Shown piece by piece: positions 42,101 to 51,200 of a stretch of DNA of 64,000 nucleotides. A model generated the notes under the pieces. That model was not told the DNA's origin and searched no databases. It saw nothing but the letters and a program-made list of their open reading frames with translations. Made by a program: the position numbers and the translations under genes. Each line of letters begins with the position of its first letter. Within the stretch, counting starts at the first letter, position 1. The stretch comes from Monomorium pharaonis (lineage: Eukaryota > Arthropoda > Insecta > Hymenoptera > Formicidae): contig NC_050467.1 of the NCBI RefSeq assembly GCF_013373865.1, positions 38,735,132-38,799,131 on the forward strand. Direction: 5' to 3'.

Positions 42101-43283
42101 GAGAAAATATAACTTATCACTTGTCCTGACTAACAACACGGCTCAAATAATACCCACGACATTGAGATAAAAATCAGTGAATGCTATTGGCTTCCGCTCC
42201 GTCGATCTTAGTTCCTTCTTTAACGATGACGTAGTACCACGCACCTATGTCCGCATACGTTAGTCCGCAGCCAATAAATAAGATGTTAACTCAGCGTCGC
42301 ATAAACATCGATCTAGCATTTTGCGCGCACATTAGCACATCCGCTCGACGAATATGATGTAAAGCAAATAAATCCATGTCGGTCGCACGTGTAGATGGAG
42401 AGTGAGTCAATGGAGCAAATGCAGCGCCTGCGATGGGAAGAAGGGTATGAGGCATCGGAAGGTTCAATGCGTGAGGCCAGGTGCCAGACCCGGGGAAGAC
42501 GACGTGCAGGCAAATCTGGACGCGTGCAAGGGTCGCGTACCGAGGCAGAAAGAGGAGTGTATAGGTACAATCGTGATTTTTTTTCACGTTCGAAATATCT
42601 TCGGCCTGACATAACTTGAAATGAAAATTCGAAACTCGCAAAAACACTCACGATGCATTTTCGCGTTAGGTACAAGACCCTGCAAAAAAATGTGTCCTAA
42701 GAAAACTCGACGGTCCAACGAGCGGGAGTTCACGGACGTGCAAAAGAGAGTGAGCCTATCACCGGACGATCAGCGGCGAATGATCGACAGATATGTCGAT
42801 CTCGGTTTGGCCCGTTACTTAGAGAAAGCAAGGCGCGACGAGTTGGCGCGCGAAGACGACGGTCTCGAAGGAACGAGCGCCGCCCGGGACTTCCGACAGG
42901 TTCTTTACGACTGGGCGATGACAAACGGGGACAAGCGTAAGCGCACCTGCGACCCCGCGGAGGAGAGATTCACCACGCCGAAGCCGGGATCCATCATCAA
43001 AGATGCGATACCCATCGAGAACGTCGTACTAATGCAGGCGCCGTATATGGACGAGGCTCTGCAGTCTAATCTGTCGGACAAGGCGTTCCAGGAAGCCGGC
43101 GATCGCGTCGGCGTGGGCATTGACACGAGCCGGGAGAAGGTGTACAAGGGCGCCCAGGCGATTAGGCTTATCGGACAGCTAGCCCATCGTAATCTGACGA
43201 CGACTCGGCGCGCCGTTTCCACTACCGAGAGCGAAGCTATCAGTCCATCTCAATCAGTCGATATCGCGGAAAAAAGACGTTGA
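31100..43283 (+). CDS. ADAMTS gene B: secreted zinc metalloprotease with TSP1 repeats, complete, 18 exons
   Basis: Family knowledge: ADAMTS enzymes are secreted, bind extracellular matrix and cleave matrix proteins. Exons: 31100-31200, 31475-31850, 34924-35093, 35342-35675, 35971-36095, 36158-36304, 36667-36813, 37271-37418, 37901-37996, 38573-38782, 39278-39514, 40418-40541, 40617-40743, 40932-41052, 41464-41607, 41706-41824, 42395-42564, 42670-43283. All 17 introns are GT-AG, every phase matches, and the total is 3510 bases (1169 residues). Approximate layout: signal peptide 1-17, prodomain 18-264, metalloprotease 265-465, disintegrin-like 470-550, TSP1-1 569-618, Cys-rich 619-735, spacer 736-850, TSP1-2 852-908, TSP1-3 909-975, unassigned tail to 1169. 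The zinc site HEVGHVMGCSHD (residues 413-424) is intact and is followed by a Met-turn-like IMSP. The prodomain has a cysteine (KRHCG) near residue 208 that could act as a cysteine switch, but no clear RxKR furin site. There is no recognisable PLAC domain. The start ATG (A at -3) opens a hydrophobic leader. Orthology to a named insect ADAMTS was not decided. Confidence 0.95.
31475..31850 (+). CDS. Gene B exon 2: prodomain
   Basis: Acceptor CACCTAG, donor GTTAGT after CDGV (phase 0). Contains GPELLVPRRV, LHLVLPFNGIDHHVELSPYH and QCHYRGTVRGNANSRAALS, the conserved reprolysin propeptide blocks shared with exon 2 of genes A and C. Confidence 0.95.
31851..34923 (+). other. Gene B intron 2
   Basis: Largest intron of gene B (3.1 kb). 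AT-rich in its first half; contains the (TC)n tract at 34450-34528. No nested gene seen. Confidence 0.85.
34450..34528 (+). repeat. (TC)n microsatellite, about 79 bp
   Basis: Almost uninterrupted TC run within gene B intron 2. Confidence 0.95.
34924..35093 (+). CDS. Gene B exon 3: prodomain, putative cysteine-switch segment
   Basis: Starts AGYVQTNHGRYFIEPV after a CGCAG acceptor. It includes HIHVAYKRD and SKRHCGTSG; the Cys in KRHCG is the candidate cysteine-switch residue. The donor GTACCT at 35094 leaves two bases that join exon 4 in frame. A GTCGGT at 35090 would be out of phase. Confidence 0.9.
35342..35675 (+). CDS. Gene B exon 4: end of prodomain and start of metalloprotease
   Basis: Begins LWKLIPALTDNWESAW. 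The protease domain begins near HRYIEVGLIADRRF and runs through YLLTVMNMVSDFYHD to VVLVRVIYLEKEKEE. In gene C this stretch is divided between two exons. Only dibasic sites (KR, ARR) are seen before the protease, not RxKR. Donor GTAACG, phase 0. Confidence 0.93.
35971..36095 (+). CDS. Gene B exon 5: metalloprotease
   Basis: Encodes IDLLISPDAENTLESFAKW and NHYDIAVLVTR, the conserved ADAMTS stretch before the catalytic helix. Acceptor CTCGTAG, donor GTAATT. The exon is 125 nt, the same as its counterpart in gene C. Confidence 0.95.
36158..36304 (+). CDS. Gene B exon 6: catalytic helix with HEVGH
   Basis: Runs from RYDICSEGTNCDLMGLAHV to NGLLLGIVIAHEVGH. It carries the first two zinc-binding histidines and the catalytic glutamate (residues 413, 417 and 414). 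The donor GTACTG at 36305 splits the following Val codon. The exon is 147 nt, identical in length to gene C exon 6. Confidence 0.95.
36667..36813 (+). CDS. Gene B exon 7: third zinc histidine and Met-turn
   Basis: Continues the zinc motif as VMGCSHDEPETSGC, with the third histidine at residue 423. It then gives YFIMSPIVFLYTIRWSSC, a Met-turn-like segment and the conserved WSSCS block. Donor GTAATC, two bases left over (phase 2). Confidence 0.94.
37271..37418 (+). CDS. Gene B exon 8: disintegrin-like domain, first part
   Basis: Encodes GLGECLNDNPRTPSEKL, MLPGAMYDATFQCDMQF and SKVCPQSQ, matching the ADAMTS block LPG..Y....QC...F....C. Acceptor GAGTAG, donor GTAAAG, phase 0. Confidence 0.93.
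37901..37996 (+). CDS. Gene B exon 9: disintegrin-like domain, second part
   Basis: 96 nt encoding GCETLWCLTNTSCYS and PKADGTKCGENK, the conserved C..LWC...C...ADGT.C pattern. The donor at 37997 keeps phase 0. A stronger-looking GTGAGA at 37986 would break the frame into exon 10. Confidence 0.92.
38168..38198. repeat. Perfect 13-bp hairpin in gene B intron 9
   Basis: AAATGGCTTTCGA, loop CGCGA, then the exact reverse complement TCGAAAGCCATTT. It lies in a CpG-rich intron between the disintegrin-like and TSP1 exons. Confidence 0.85.
38573..38782 (+). CDS. Gene B exon 10: first TSP1 repeat
   Basis: Begins WCIHKKCVDM, then the TSP1 repeat WGEWGPMGPCSRTCGGG with the W..W..C..TCGGG signature, and ends with GGRYCIGERRRLFTCNIT. 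The exon is 210 nt, identical in length to the gene C exon that carries the in-frame TAG. Confidence 0.95.
39086..39112 (+). repeat. (GA)n tract in gene B intron 10
   Basis: GA run with one AAAG interruption. Confidence 0.85.
39278..39514 (+). CDS. Gene B exon 11: cysteine-rich domain
   Basis: Encodes PCDPTKPPYRAVQC, EPCALYCINERQTYVK and the closing CISGTCR. These are hallmarks of the ADAMTS cysteine-rich domain. Acceptor GTGCAG, donor GTGAAA, phase 0. Confidence 0.93.
39795..40007. mobile_element. MITE-like palindromic element in gene B intron 11
   Basis: About 213 bp. Terminal arms are TAGGGGAAC(C/T)CGGGG and inwards (T/C)AGAATGGGA. A second matched block follows, CCATTATTTTCATTGCATGG on the left against its near reverse complement on the right (CCATGCAATGAAAATAATAG), then TGGTACCACAA/TTGTGGCACCA. 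The element is almost one long hairpin with a loop near 39885-39940. No ORF, so it is non-autonomous. The TA at each end could be part of the arm or a TA target duplication. Confidence 0.75.
40418..40541 (+). CDS. Gene B exon 12: cysteine-rich domain, end
   Basis: Encodes KVGCDWEIDSDAIEDKCG and ICKGDGTKCSLVEG, the conserved GCD....DKCG.C.GDG..C block at the boundary with the spacer. Donor GTAAAA, one base left over. Confidence 0.93.
40617..40743 (+). CDS. Gene B exon 13: spacer
   Basis: Encodes YVKIVTIPRGARSVQVSE and NILAVKLEKDKTYCINGD. The PxGAR.(V/I).(V/I).E pattern marks the ADAMTS spacer and recurs in gene C (VPVGARNIRIEE). Donor GTGAGC, two bases left over. Confidence 0.92.
40932..41052 (+). 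CDS. Gene B exon 14: spacer
   Basis: Starts NREFRSGDYECAGTM and ends GPISENIEIQ, the usual G(P/P-I)...(I/V).(I/V).. strand of the spacer. Acceptor GTCGTAG, donor GTAAGC, phase 0. Confidence 0.92.
41464..41607 (+). CDS. Gene B exon 15: end of spacer and start of TSP1-2
   Basis: Encodes INYKYYVRSTNVSYTP, then WDFIEWSECSAKCDGG, the start of the second TSP1 repeat. Donor GTAATT, phase 0. Gene C has no intron at this point. Confidence 0.93.
41706..41824 (+). CDS. Gene B exon 16: second TSP1 repeat, end
   Basis: Encodes SCIEEQGGRVTPNFCDG and RICNQAPCPA, completing the second TSP1 repeat with its Cys spacing. Acceptor TGCACAG, donor GTAAGC, two bases left over. Confidence 0.93.
42395..42564 (+). 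CDS. Gene B exon 17: third TSP1 repeat
   Basis: Encodes WRVSQWSKCSACDGKKG and further cysteines ending KEECI. It is TSP1-like but lacks the usual TCG after the first Cys pair. Donor GTACAA, one base left over. Confidence 0.9.
42670..43283 (+). CDS. Gene B exon 18: end of TSP1-3 and unassigned tail
   Basis: Starts TRPCKKMCPKKTRRS, closing the TSP1 repeat, then about 195 residues with no recognised domain. The tail is charged, probably partly helical (RRMIDRYVDLGLARYLEK), has only one further Cys (KRTCDP), and ends near VDIAEKRR before TGA. A short segment, GAQAIRLIGQL, resembles GVDALRYIQRI in the tail of gene C. Confidence 0.9.
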
Positions 43284-43795
43284 GCAACGAGGAAAAAAAG
43301 TTAAACGTTGCGATAAACGTACGTTTATCTCCGCACATAATTGTTCGTCCGTGTATAAGTGATAGAATCCAGAAATATATGAATATTTAGACACAGATCG
43401 AAAAGCTAGCATTACATGCCCTGTTACGAGACTTGCTCTTTGCTGATTCATGTCGCACGTGATTGATTAGCTTGACGGGATGAAGGCCGTCAAGTCAAAT
43501 GAAACGTATAGGTAATACGAAAAGCGGCGCGCGGCGAACAGAAAATATCGTCCGCGGCGATATGCTCTCGCTAGGCGGACAAACAGACGTCCGCGTTACG
43601 CGCACAACTATCGAGATTAATGACACGTGCGCATTTTTTTTTTTTTACCACTTAATCTTTATTGATATAAGAAAGTGTCTCGCGCGCCAGACATTTTCCC
43701 TACCAGGCGATATCCTCAGGACAGTCAGGGCCATTAAGGGGGCGGGCGAACGCGTCTGCAATCTTGGATCATTACACAGTATCGTTCCCGCCATA

Positions 43796-43801
43796 AATAA
43801 A
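43796..43801 (+). terminator. Candidate poly(A) signal of gene B
   Basis: First AATAAA found downstream of the gene B stop codon, about 0.5 kb after it. Inferred from the hexamer alone; a variant signal closer to the stop is possible. Confidence 0.3.
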
Positions 43802-43874
43802 CTTGCGAACGATGAATCTCCGAGAGATCAATGCTCAACCGCGGGACTCGTTAATGGGTCGCGAGAAATCATCT

Positions 43875-43900
43875 TCCTCCTCCTCCTCCTCCTCCTCCTC
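43875..43900 (+). repeat. (CTC)n trinucleotide repeat
   Basis: About nine CTC units between the convergent genes. Confidence 0.9.
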
Positions 43901-44198
43901 GCGCGTCGTAATTCCGTCGTAATTCAGGCGTAATTTATGTTGTCCGTCGTCCTCGCCGCGTATTGAGAGATTATCTTCGGGCTCCGGCAGATCTATTGCT
44001 TTACCGTCAATTATGGCCGTGTTTAACTAAGACTCGAACGAACGACACCGCTGATCTAATCGGGCGATTCATCCTGCGATTCACTCTCGGGGCTCTCGAC
44101 GAGTTTTCTCTACTGTCCGATCGTTAAAATTCGATACCCCTATGTAAGAGCGCACGCGTCGCACGTTTAATTCGCTCGTATAACTCGTAACGATTGTT

Positions 44199-44204
44199 TT
44201 TATT
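44199..44204 (-). terminator. Candidate poly(A) signal of gene C
   Basis: TTTATT on the + strand, which is AATAAA on the - strand, 255 nt after the gene C stop codon. If used, the gene B and gene C transcripts would end roughly 0.4 kb apart without overlapping. Confidence 0.35.
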
Positions 44205-44458
44205 GGGCGATCTGCACGCGCTACCCGCGTTACGTGCTCGAGAGCAGCGCAATTTCACTCAACGGACTCGTAAAAGTCTCCCTGACGGATCGCACGACCA
44301 TCGCTCGAATCGACGCAGCCTCGTCTTCAAGACATGCGCGCGCGCGCGCAAAGTAACGAAAGTAATCGATATATCCGCACACATGACAATAAATATTGTA
44401 TTCTCTTCTCTTTCATCGCGCCGAGGAACGCTTCGATCCGTACGCGCCTATATCCGCT

Positions 44459-45239
44459 TCATCGCGCATCGCATGCACGTCGCCCGCGAAAAATCGAGGC
44501 GGAGGTGGAAGCGCGCGCTTCCTCCTGAATTCTTTGTATATATCTGAGGGCGTCTACGCCTAGCAACGTGAATTCTGTGCTATTTTCCGGCGGTCGGGGC
44601 TCAAAGTCCTTCGGAAAATTCATAACGGCGTTCCTCTCGTCGCGCTCGAGAATAATCGTGAGCGTTAGATTCCGAATGTCCTCCTTATCGACCACCATTC
44701 TGCCCTTCTCGAGCTTACTCGTATTCTTCTTCTTATCGTTCAACGTATTCCCCGATCTTTTATCTATCTGAGAACGATCTCGACGCGTATCAGCCGAAAT
44801 TAAGCCCGTTGTCTCGCGTGGAAGCGCATTAACGTACCCGGTGCCAGTAAAACAAGAGCGATTGGACGGATCTCCAGTCTGTCTTGGCCGCGTGGGGAGA
44901 TCACCCGGATGTCGGTCCTCCACGACGGCGCCGCTTAAAGCCGTCTTAGCGGGCACTCGTGCGGCCCTAACGAAGTCGTTTTGTCGCGTTAGCGTGCTCG
45001 AGCGAGCGGAGGTGGGCCCGCGCCGTCGTCTCTCGGCACCTCTGTCCTCCCGTCTTCGTCTTCTCTCGCTGGCTTCGCAAGACGCCGACTCCCTTGGCTT
45101 CGGTCCTTGGCAGTAGCTGTCCTCGATCACGTCGAGATCCTGCTCGCCACGGCCAACGGGTCGTACACATTTGACAGCACGCCTTCTCTTACAGCCCGAC
45201 GTGCACGGCGTGCAACCTTGCCATTCCCCAATGATCCAC
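44459..45239 (-). CDS. Gene C exon 16: third TSP1 repeat and tail
   Basis: Encodes WIIGEWQGCTPCTSGCKRRR and CVRPVGRGEQ, the third TSP1 repeat, then about 200 residues of tail. The tail starts with an Arg/Glu-rich run (ERRRRRED, ERRRRG), is mostly polar, and ends TGA at 44459-44461. Near its end FTLLGVDALRYIQRIQEEA resembles a segment of the gene B tail. The exon is open for 260 codons, which argues against long decay. Confidence 0.9.
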
Positions 45240-48200
45240 CTGGAATCGTGCGCGACGATAAGAGCGAGGCTTTTAATTAGCCGGCGACGGCGGGGCGATA
45301 ATCGCGTGGCGTCATGTCTCTGCGTTAGTTCCTCAATGAGATAAAAGTGGCAATTTCGTCCGACGCGTGAACACGATACGATCACGAAATACAGATGATA
45401 CGAGAGAAATATATTTGATTGTTAATGTTATTATCGCATATATATAAAAGTAACGAACGTGACACACGACTACTTTGATTTCGCCATATCGAAGCTCGTT
45501 AAAGATCACAGTTACTTTATAATATGATATGACAGCTCCATAAATATTGTATTTCACAAACGCGGAAAATCGTGAAAATGTAAACTTGCCGCGGTATACA
45601 GGGAGCCTGATTGCACGACCTGACTTTTGCATCTGGTTTAATGTTATTTCTGCAAAATTTATCGTCCACCAGTCCGCCGATTTTCTCGATGCAACGAGGT
45701 TTCGATATCTGTTCTCCCGGGCCGCAACCTGCCGAGCATTTCTCCCAGTCGACAAAGTCCCAGGAGAACACGGGTTTACGGGGAGTTCGTTGCTTCAATC
45801 CTAATGAGTATTTCAACGTGACGTTCTCCTTTGCTTCAACCTGTCAGATTAACTTGCTGTCAAAGAAAATACTGCGACAGGATAAAATTAAATTTCTCTT
45901 TAATGCAATTTCCAAAATGACTTAGTAGAGTTACTTCAATGTGTACGAGAAAATGAACATTTAAGGTATGTCCTCAGAAGTAAAAGATTAATTTTTAGCT
46001 GTTTCATAGAATGATGCAAACTTTTTATTCGCGACGTCGCATCGGGTGAGAGTTAGAAACTATATAACAGAAAAGAATTAAATTCGCGAAACTCGCTTGC
46101 TTTGGAGATTACAGCGGCTGATTATTATAGCAGTATACTGCGATTTTAAATGGACATAAAATGTTCTCGTTTCCTTTTGCACGTTTTCCGTCGATAGCAC
46201 ATGTCCAAGTTCGAACACCTTGTTTGAGATACCTTATCGATTTGCCGAGAGTAGCGACTAATTAGCGGAGTGCGTTTATTATGTTTACCAATATAATCAA
46301 GTCCTTGGTGACGGGTCCCGGTATATTCAGAGCTTCCTGCCTCGGCCTTATCATTCCCAGCCACGCCTTGGAGCCCGGCACTTCGAACATTCCTAGACGG
46401 TTACTGAAATAATCGCGTGCCGCGATATTAATTGCGGAGTGAGCCTAGTATCTTTATTTGCGCGGTATGTCGTAAACGAAACAAGATTGATGTAGCACAG
46501 ATTGAAGAAAGGCGCCAAATTATAAACGTTTACTCGCAACATTTGATCAGAAGGTAAATATAACCAACTCCAGTTTTTTCGTGTAAATATGTATTAGAAA
46601 AATTAGGGGGAATTTAATTTACCCATCAATCAGCACAGTTTTCGTATTTTTGGTGCGCACTACGATTCTGGATTTGGTCGGTTCTGCTTCCTCGATGCGA
46701 ATATTCCTGGCACCGACTGGCACGTCTGTTATCTTCTTGAGCCCTTAACGCGAAAAATTCGCTCGGAAGATTATTGCAAAAAAGCTATTGCACGCAACAT
46801 TATTCGTCAAGATTCCAATTTTGGCGCAGCATCGCGTTGTTGCGCAATGCGGAAAGATTTATTTGGCTATTGCGAGTTACGTTCTCTCTCTTTTCTTACA
46901 CACACACACATACACATACGCATACACACATTCTCAATGCGTCGCTCGGGATTCCTTTAAAGAGCAAGACTGAACGCGCGCCTTATACTTTTGCTCTGGT
47001 GGAATTTTAATTCACGGAAGTTCTCGTTCGCGTACTTCCCTATTCACCGTGCCGTGCCGACGACACTGAAGTTCATCGGCATTTTTTGCAAGTCGCGAAA
47101 TTTGCCTCGACGTGAAATAGTAAGCGAGAACGCCAAGAAAATTATTATGAGGAATTCAAGAAAGAGATTGACAGAAAGAGAGAGACTGAATATTTTCGCG
47201 AAGGTGTTGATACAAAATTCAGCCATCATCTTTGAAATATTATGAGAGCATTTTTAATAATCCAGAAATTCACTTTGATATTTGGCAGAGGTCTTTACCT
47301 ACGAAATGCATCTTTGCAATCTTGCAAACACAAAGTGCAATATTAAATAGTATTAAAAAAACTAAGCAAAATCTCTGTCTTTGAATTTGCATACAGCTAA
47401 ACATTTTTCGTTCTGATATTAACACTATACGTTCTTTCTTACGGGGATGAGCCACGATCGACACTGTTCCCTGCTTTAAGGTGCACGAGGTGCTGTCGCC
47501 TCGACAGACGCCGCAAACGTCCTCGACGGCGCTGGATTCTATATCCAGGTCGCAAGGTATCTCCCTACACATCCCCCCGATGCAAATGTCCCGAATGCCT
47601 CTGTAGCACGTGGTACCGTCCACCACTTTCGGTCTCAACGAGGTCACCAGATTAGTTTCGCTCATGCAGTAAAGAGCGCATGGATCTTCAGACGCCTTCA
47701 AGTCTAGGAAAGATAAATCGCGAAGTTAACACGAGGCCGAAGATCAGTTATCGTTTATTGTACCTTCTGGCAGATTATACGCCACCCAACGATGAATCTT
47801 TCCGTCTTCCGGAAATACCCAGTCGTTGAATTCGGCGCACTGCACGTCGCGAAATGACGGCGCGCCGATTTCGCAGGGCTGCGAAGAGAAAACTCTACGT
47901 CAATGCTGTATGTACGATAATTTTCCATCTCTAGCAGTTTTACAGCACAGCGCGTTTAACACTTTTTTATTTTCGTCCGCTTCAACTTCATTCTTGCCGG
48001 CATAAGCTCGGTCGTATTTATTTTCTTCATAATTTAACGCGCGAGTATTAACACATTTTCATGCGTCGCATAAAATTTTTTTATACGTCGACGAAACGTT
48101 TTAAAATCTCTACGACAATTTCGCGGAAGGCGTGATCATCGCATAAGTCGGATGTTCACTCGTGAGTTCGCGCTGCGCTTACTGAAAAGCTGTTTACGAG

Positions 48201-51200
48201 CAGTCGCGAAGCTAACGTTCGTGGCACAGATTTTATGGCGCTTCCTGTCACCCACGCAATAAGAGCCGCCTTTGGACGGGGTCGGCTAGTTGCATTGCCT
48301 CACGGCGTACGCCACGCCGGAGCCGCATGTCCGCGAACACCTGCTCCAGGACGACCAGGCACCCCAACCGCCGTCTGTGATTCCGGGCTGTTCTCCCACC
48401 ATCAGGCACTTCATTTGGTAACACCACTGTAACATTCGTTAATCCGGCTGACGTCGCGGCACCTGGACCGACTTATGTCACGAGGAATGAGAAGGCACGG
48501 AGGAAGATGTCCCGGGGGAGGTGCATTATGAACGAGACTAAATGATGCACTACGTCTTTTAGAAGCGCGCGACGTGGAAATTTATTATGCCCTGCAAGAG
48601 AAGATATTCTTGCACTTCAGGAGAATGAGAGAGAGAGAGAAAGAGAGAGAGAGAGACCTTCGTTTTGTTCCATTAGAATCGCTAACGCTTTCTCGACGCG
48701 AATAATTATCGAGTCCCTTTATGACTTTTGCAATTTTAAGCGTACTTAAAGCCGCTTAAGTGTCTGTCAGATGGAATAATATTTCCTCCTTTCACCCCGT
48801 CGTGGCGAAACTATTTTACAGTTAAAACGGGCCATAAGCGCACGCATTATCTTTTATTCAACGCATGTATTTTTTTTATTTCAAGTTACTCGCCGCGCAA
48901 GTGCTAATTATTTGTAATGATACGTGCCAGTCGACGTGTGTCTGGCTGGCAAAAGTAATGCTAATTCGCGGACATACATACGTCTCTCACGTTTAATATG
49001 CATATATTCAAGAAAATGTACTAAAATTCACATGCACTCTGTACCTCCAATTTCGGGGCTCATCACTTAACAAAAATTCCCGGGAATACCTCGCCCCGTC
49101 TCGTTGGGACGACTACTTGACATCAGCTATCTCGCTTTTCCATTTAGGAACGTTCGCATTAAAGTATACGCTCGATTCCGCGATAACACGCAAACACATC
49201 GAATCTGCCCTCGGCCGGCGACGGAATAATTGCTCTTCGTTTCACGAACTGCAATTGCGCATCTATTTGTCTATTTCATTCCACCGATGATTGCATCGGC
49301 TGTTGTGAAGTGGCATGACAAACAAACTGAATTTTTACGCACGTAGGTAGATCAATCTATTTTCGTAGCCGATGTTATCGTTCCGATTTCAATTTTTTAA
49401 ACTTCGCAATCCCCTGTACAGCGTCCAATTTTGCTCACTAAATTTCATCGGTCGGAAATTCGTTTCCCTCTTTACGTTGAGTTATTTAAATGAAATATCA
49501 AGTTCTTTTTCTATAAATATCCGAATAGATCGTACATATTTTAAAAAATACATACGTCTTGACTAATTTTATATCTACTTCTCTCATTTCAAAAATAAAA
49601 TTGAAACATTTGATTAATTTTTTATAGCCGATATTTCTATTTAATAAAATTTCCAATTTTTTGTAAAAAAAAAAAATACTTGCACTCGTTCGTCAACATT
49701 CTGCGATGTAAGATCTGCGATGAAAGTTGGAGTAGTGCGTTCCTGACGGTAGCCGGATTTGTTGCGCGCGTATCGACCATTTGACTTTGTTCCCAGCTCG
49801 CTCGAGTAATTAGAGATTACTCACTGGCCGGATTCACGAGGTTCAACGGTGATGTCCAACACCCCGAAGCGGTAGTCGGCCAGCGGTGACCGGTCGGCCG
49901 CTAATGACTCTCCCGTCTACGCGGTTCGACGCGCTTCGGCGTGCTCAGTTATTAACATCACCCAAATCTGATATTTCGTTGATGTGTGATATTTGGACAC
50001 CGCTCGTCTCCTGGTCATTATGGGTCTCGCGTGCACCCTGCATTTTATCACGTTTTGTCGAATCCCTTTTGGAACATCACGTAGCCGTGCATGCTTGACC
50101 GACCGCAAAAAACATTTCGGCCGACTTGCATCGTTTCGATTTCCAAAATATCCGTGACTCGACTTGAAACAAGTTTTATCTCGCAAGATATGTGAAATTT
50201 TATGCGGGATATATATATGTATGTATGTATAAAATACATATATTTGTCCGATCCTCTGTATTTTCTTTCACATATCGAATTCAATTTGACAAATTTCAAC
50301 TCAATCTTTATGTTTTCCAGAACTACAAGAGCTTCTTGAACATAGTGAAGTAAATTGTTTTATTTTCCGCAAAAATTTTTCATCGATTGCCCGTACACTG
50401 CTTTGTAAATTTTCTAACTTATTATTAAGCTTCAGATAAATAATCTTTTAACTCTTGAAGTATATTTATCCTTCTAGAAGAAGCTCCACTTATTAAACCG
50501 GAGGGCAGCGAGAAACGGTCTGTGTAAAAGTTGCTATTTTTTGCAAACTCACAAACGTATTATTATGAAAGAATATACAGCGTGTTTGCGTAACGATAGC
50601 TTGACGTACTTTATAAGAATCGCATCTGCTCGCAATCTTTAACATTACCACGCTTTGTTGCCTTAAGGGCCAATAAAACTCAACTGAAGTCTGAAACTGG
50701 TTTTAATTCTGAAAGGGCGCGTGACTCACGGTTGATGGCGAATCCAGACAGCTTTTTTTAGCTTTCCGCTATATACTCCCGTCGTATCTCTTTCATGAGA
50801 TACTTAAACTGTTCCAACATAATGGCCTCTCGGTGAAAGGTCTTCGAGAACCTTGATTAATTGATCAATATGTAATTTTTCTTCGAATCTACACTCCGAT
50901 GCGCTTTTAAGGCCCTCGAAGTCGAATACTTATTCATCAGTTATACTTGCGAACGAATATCTTGATGAACAATGTATTGAAGTAAGTTAAAGTGAATATA
51001 CACAACCGGGACCTGTATAATTAATTATCATAAATCCTTAAATAGATCGATATAACGGTAATTATCTTTGGAACAAAGAACCCAGTGAACTCGATAACTC
51101 TTTTCTAAAACAAAACTTTATAAAAAAATCATCCAGATTAAAGAAAAAAATTACATTATTGCAATGAACAAGAAACTAAAATAATGATTCAATTAAGGAA

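Larger units (their letters stand above)
43284..44458. other. Convergent 3' region between genes B and C
   Basis: 1175 bp between the two stop codons, probably mostly the two 3' untranslated regions. Holds a (CTC)n tract at 43875-43900 and the candidate poly(A) signals. ORFs at 43499-43933 and 44194-44547 have no recognisable domain. Confidence 0.6.

Noticed and set aside
44459..45385. 308-codon single ORF as an independent gene
   Set aside because: Only the part from 45239 onwards is homologous (TSP1-3); the first 49 codons lie upstream of the acceptor and are intronic.
45584..45585. GT donor for gene C exon 15 at CAA|GTTTAC
   Set aside because: It breaks the frame into the TSP1-3 exon, whereas the GC donor gives the same phase as gene B.
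47705..47764. Frameshift in gene C between exons 11 and 12
   Set aside because: An in-frame acceptor exists 19 nt downstream of the obvious one, so a frameshift is not required; kept as a finding to test.
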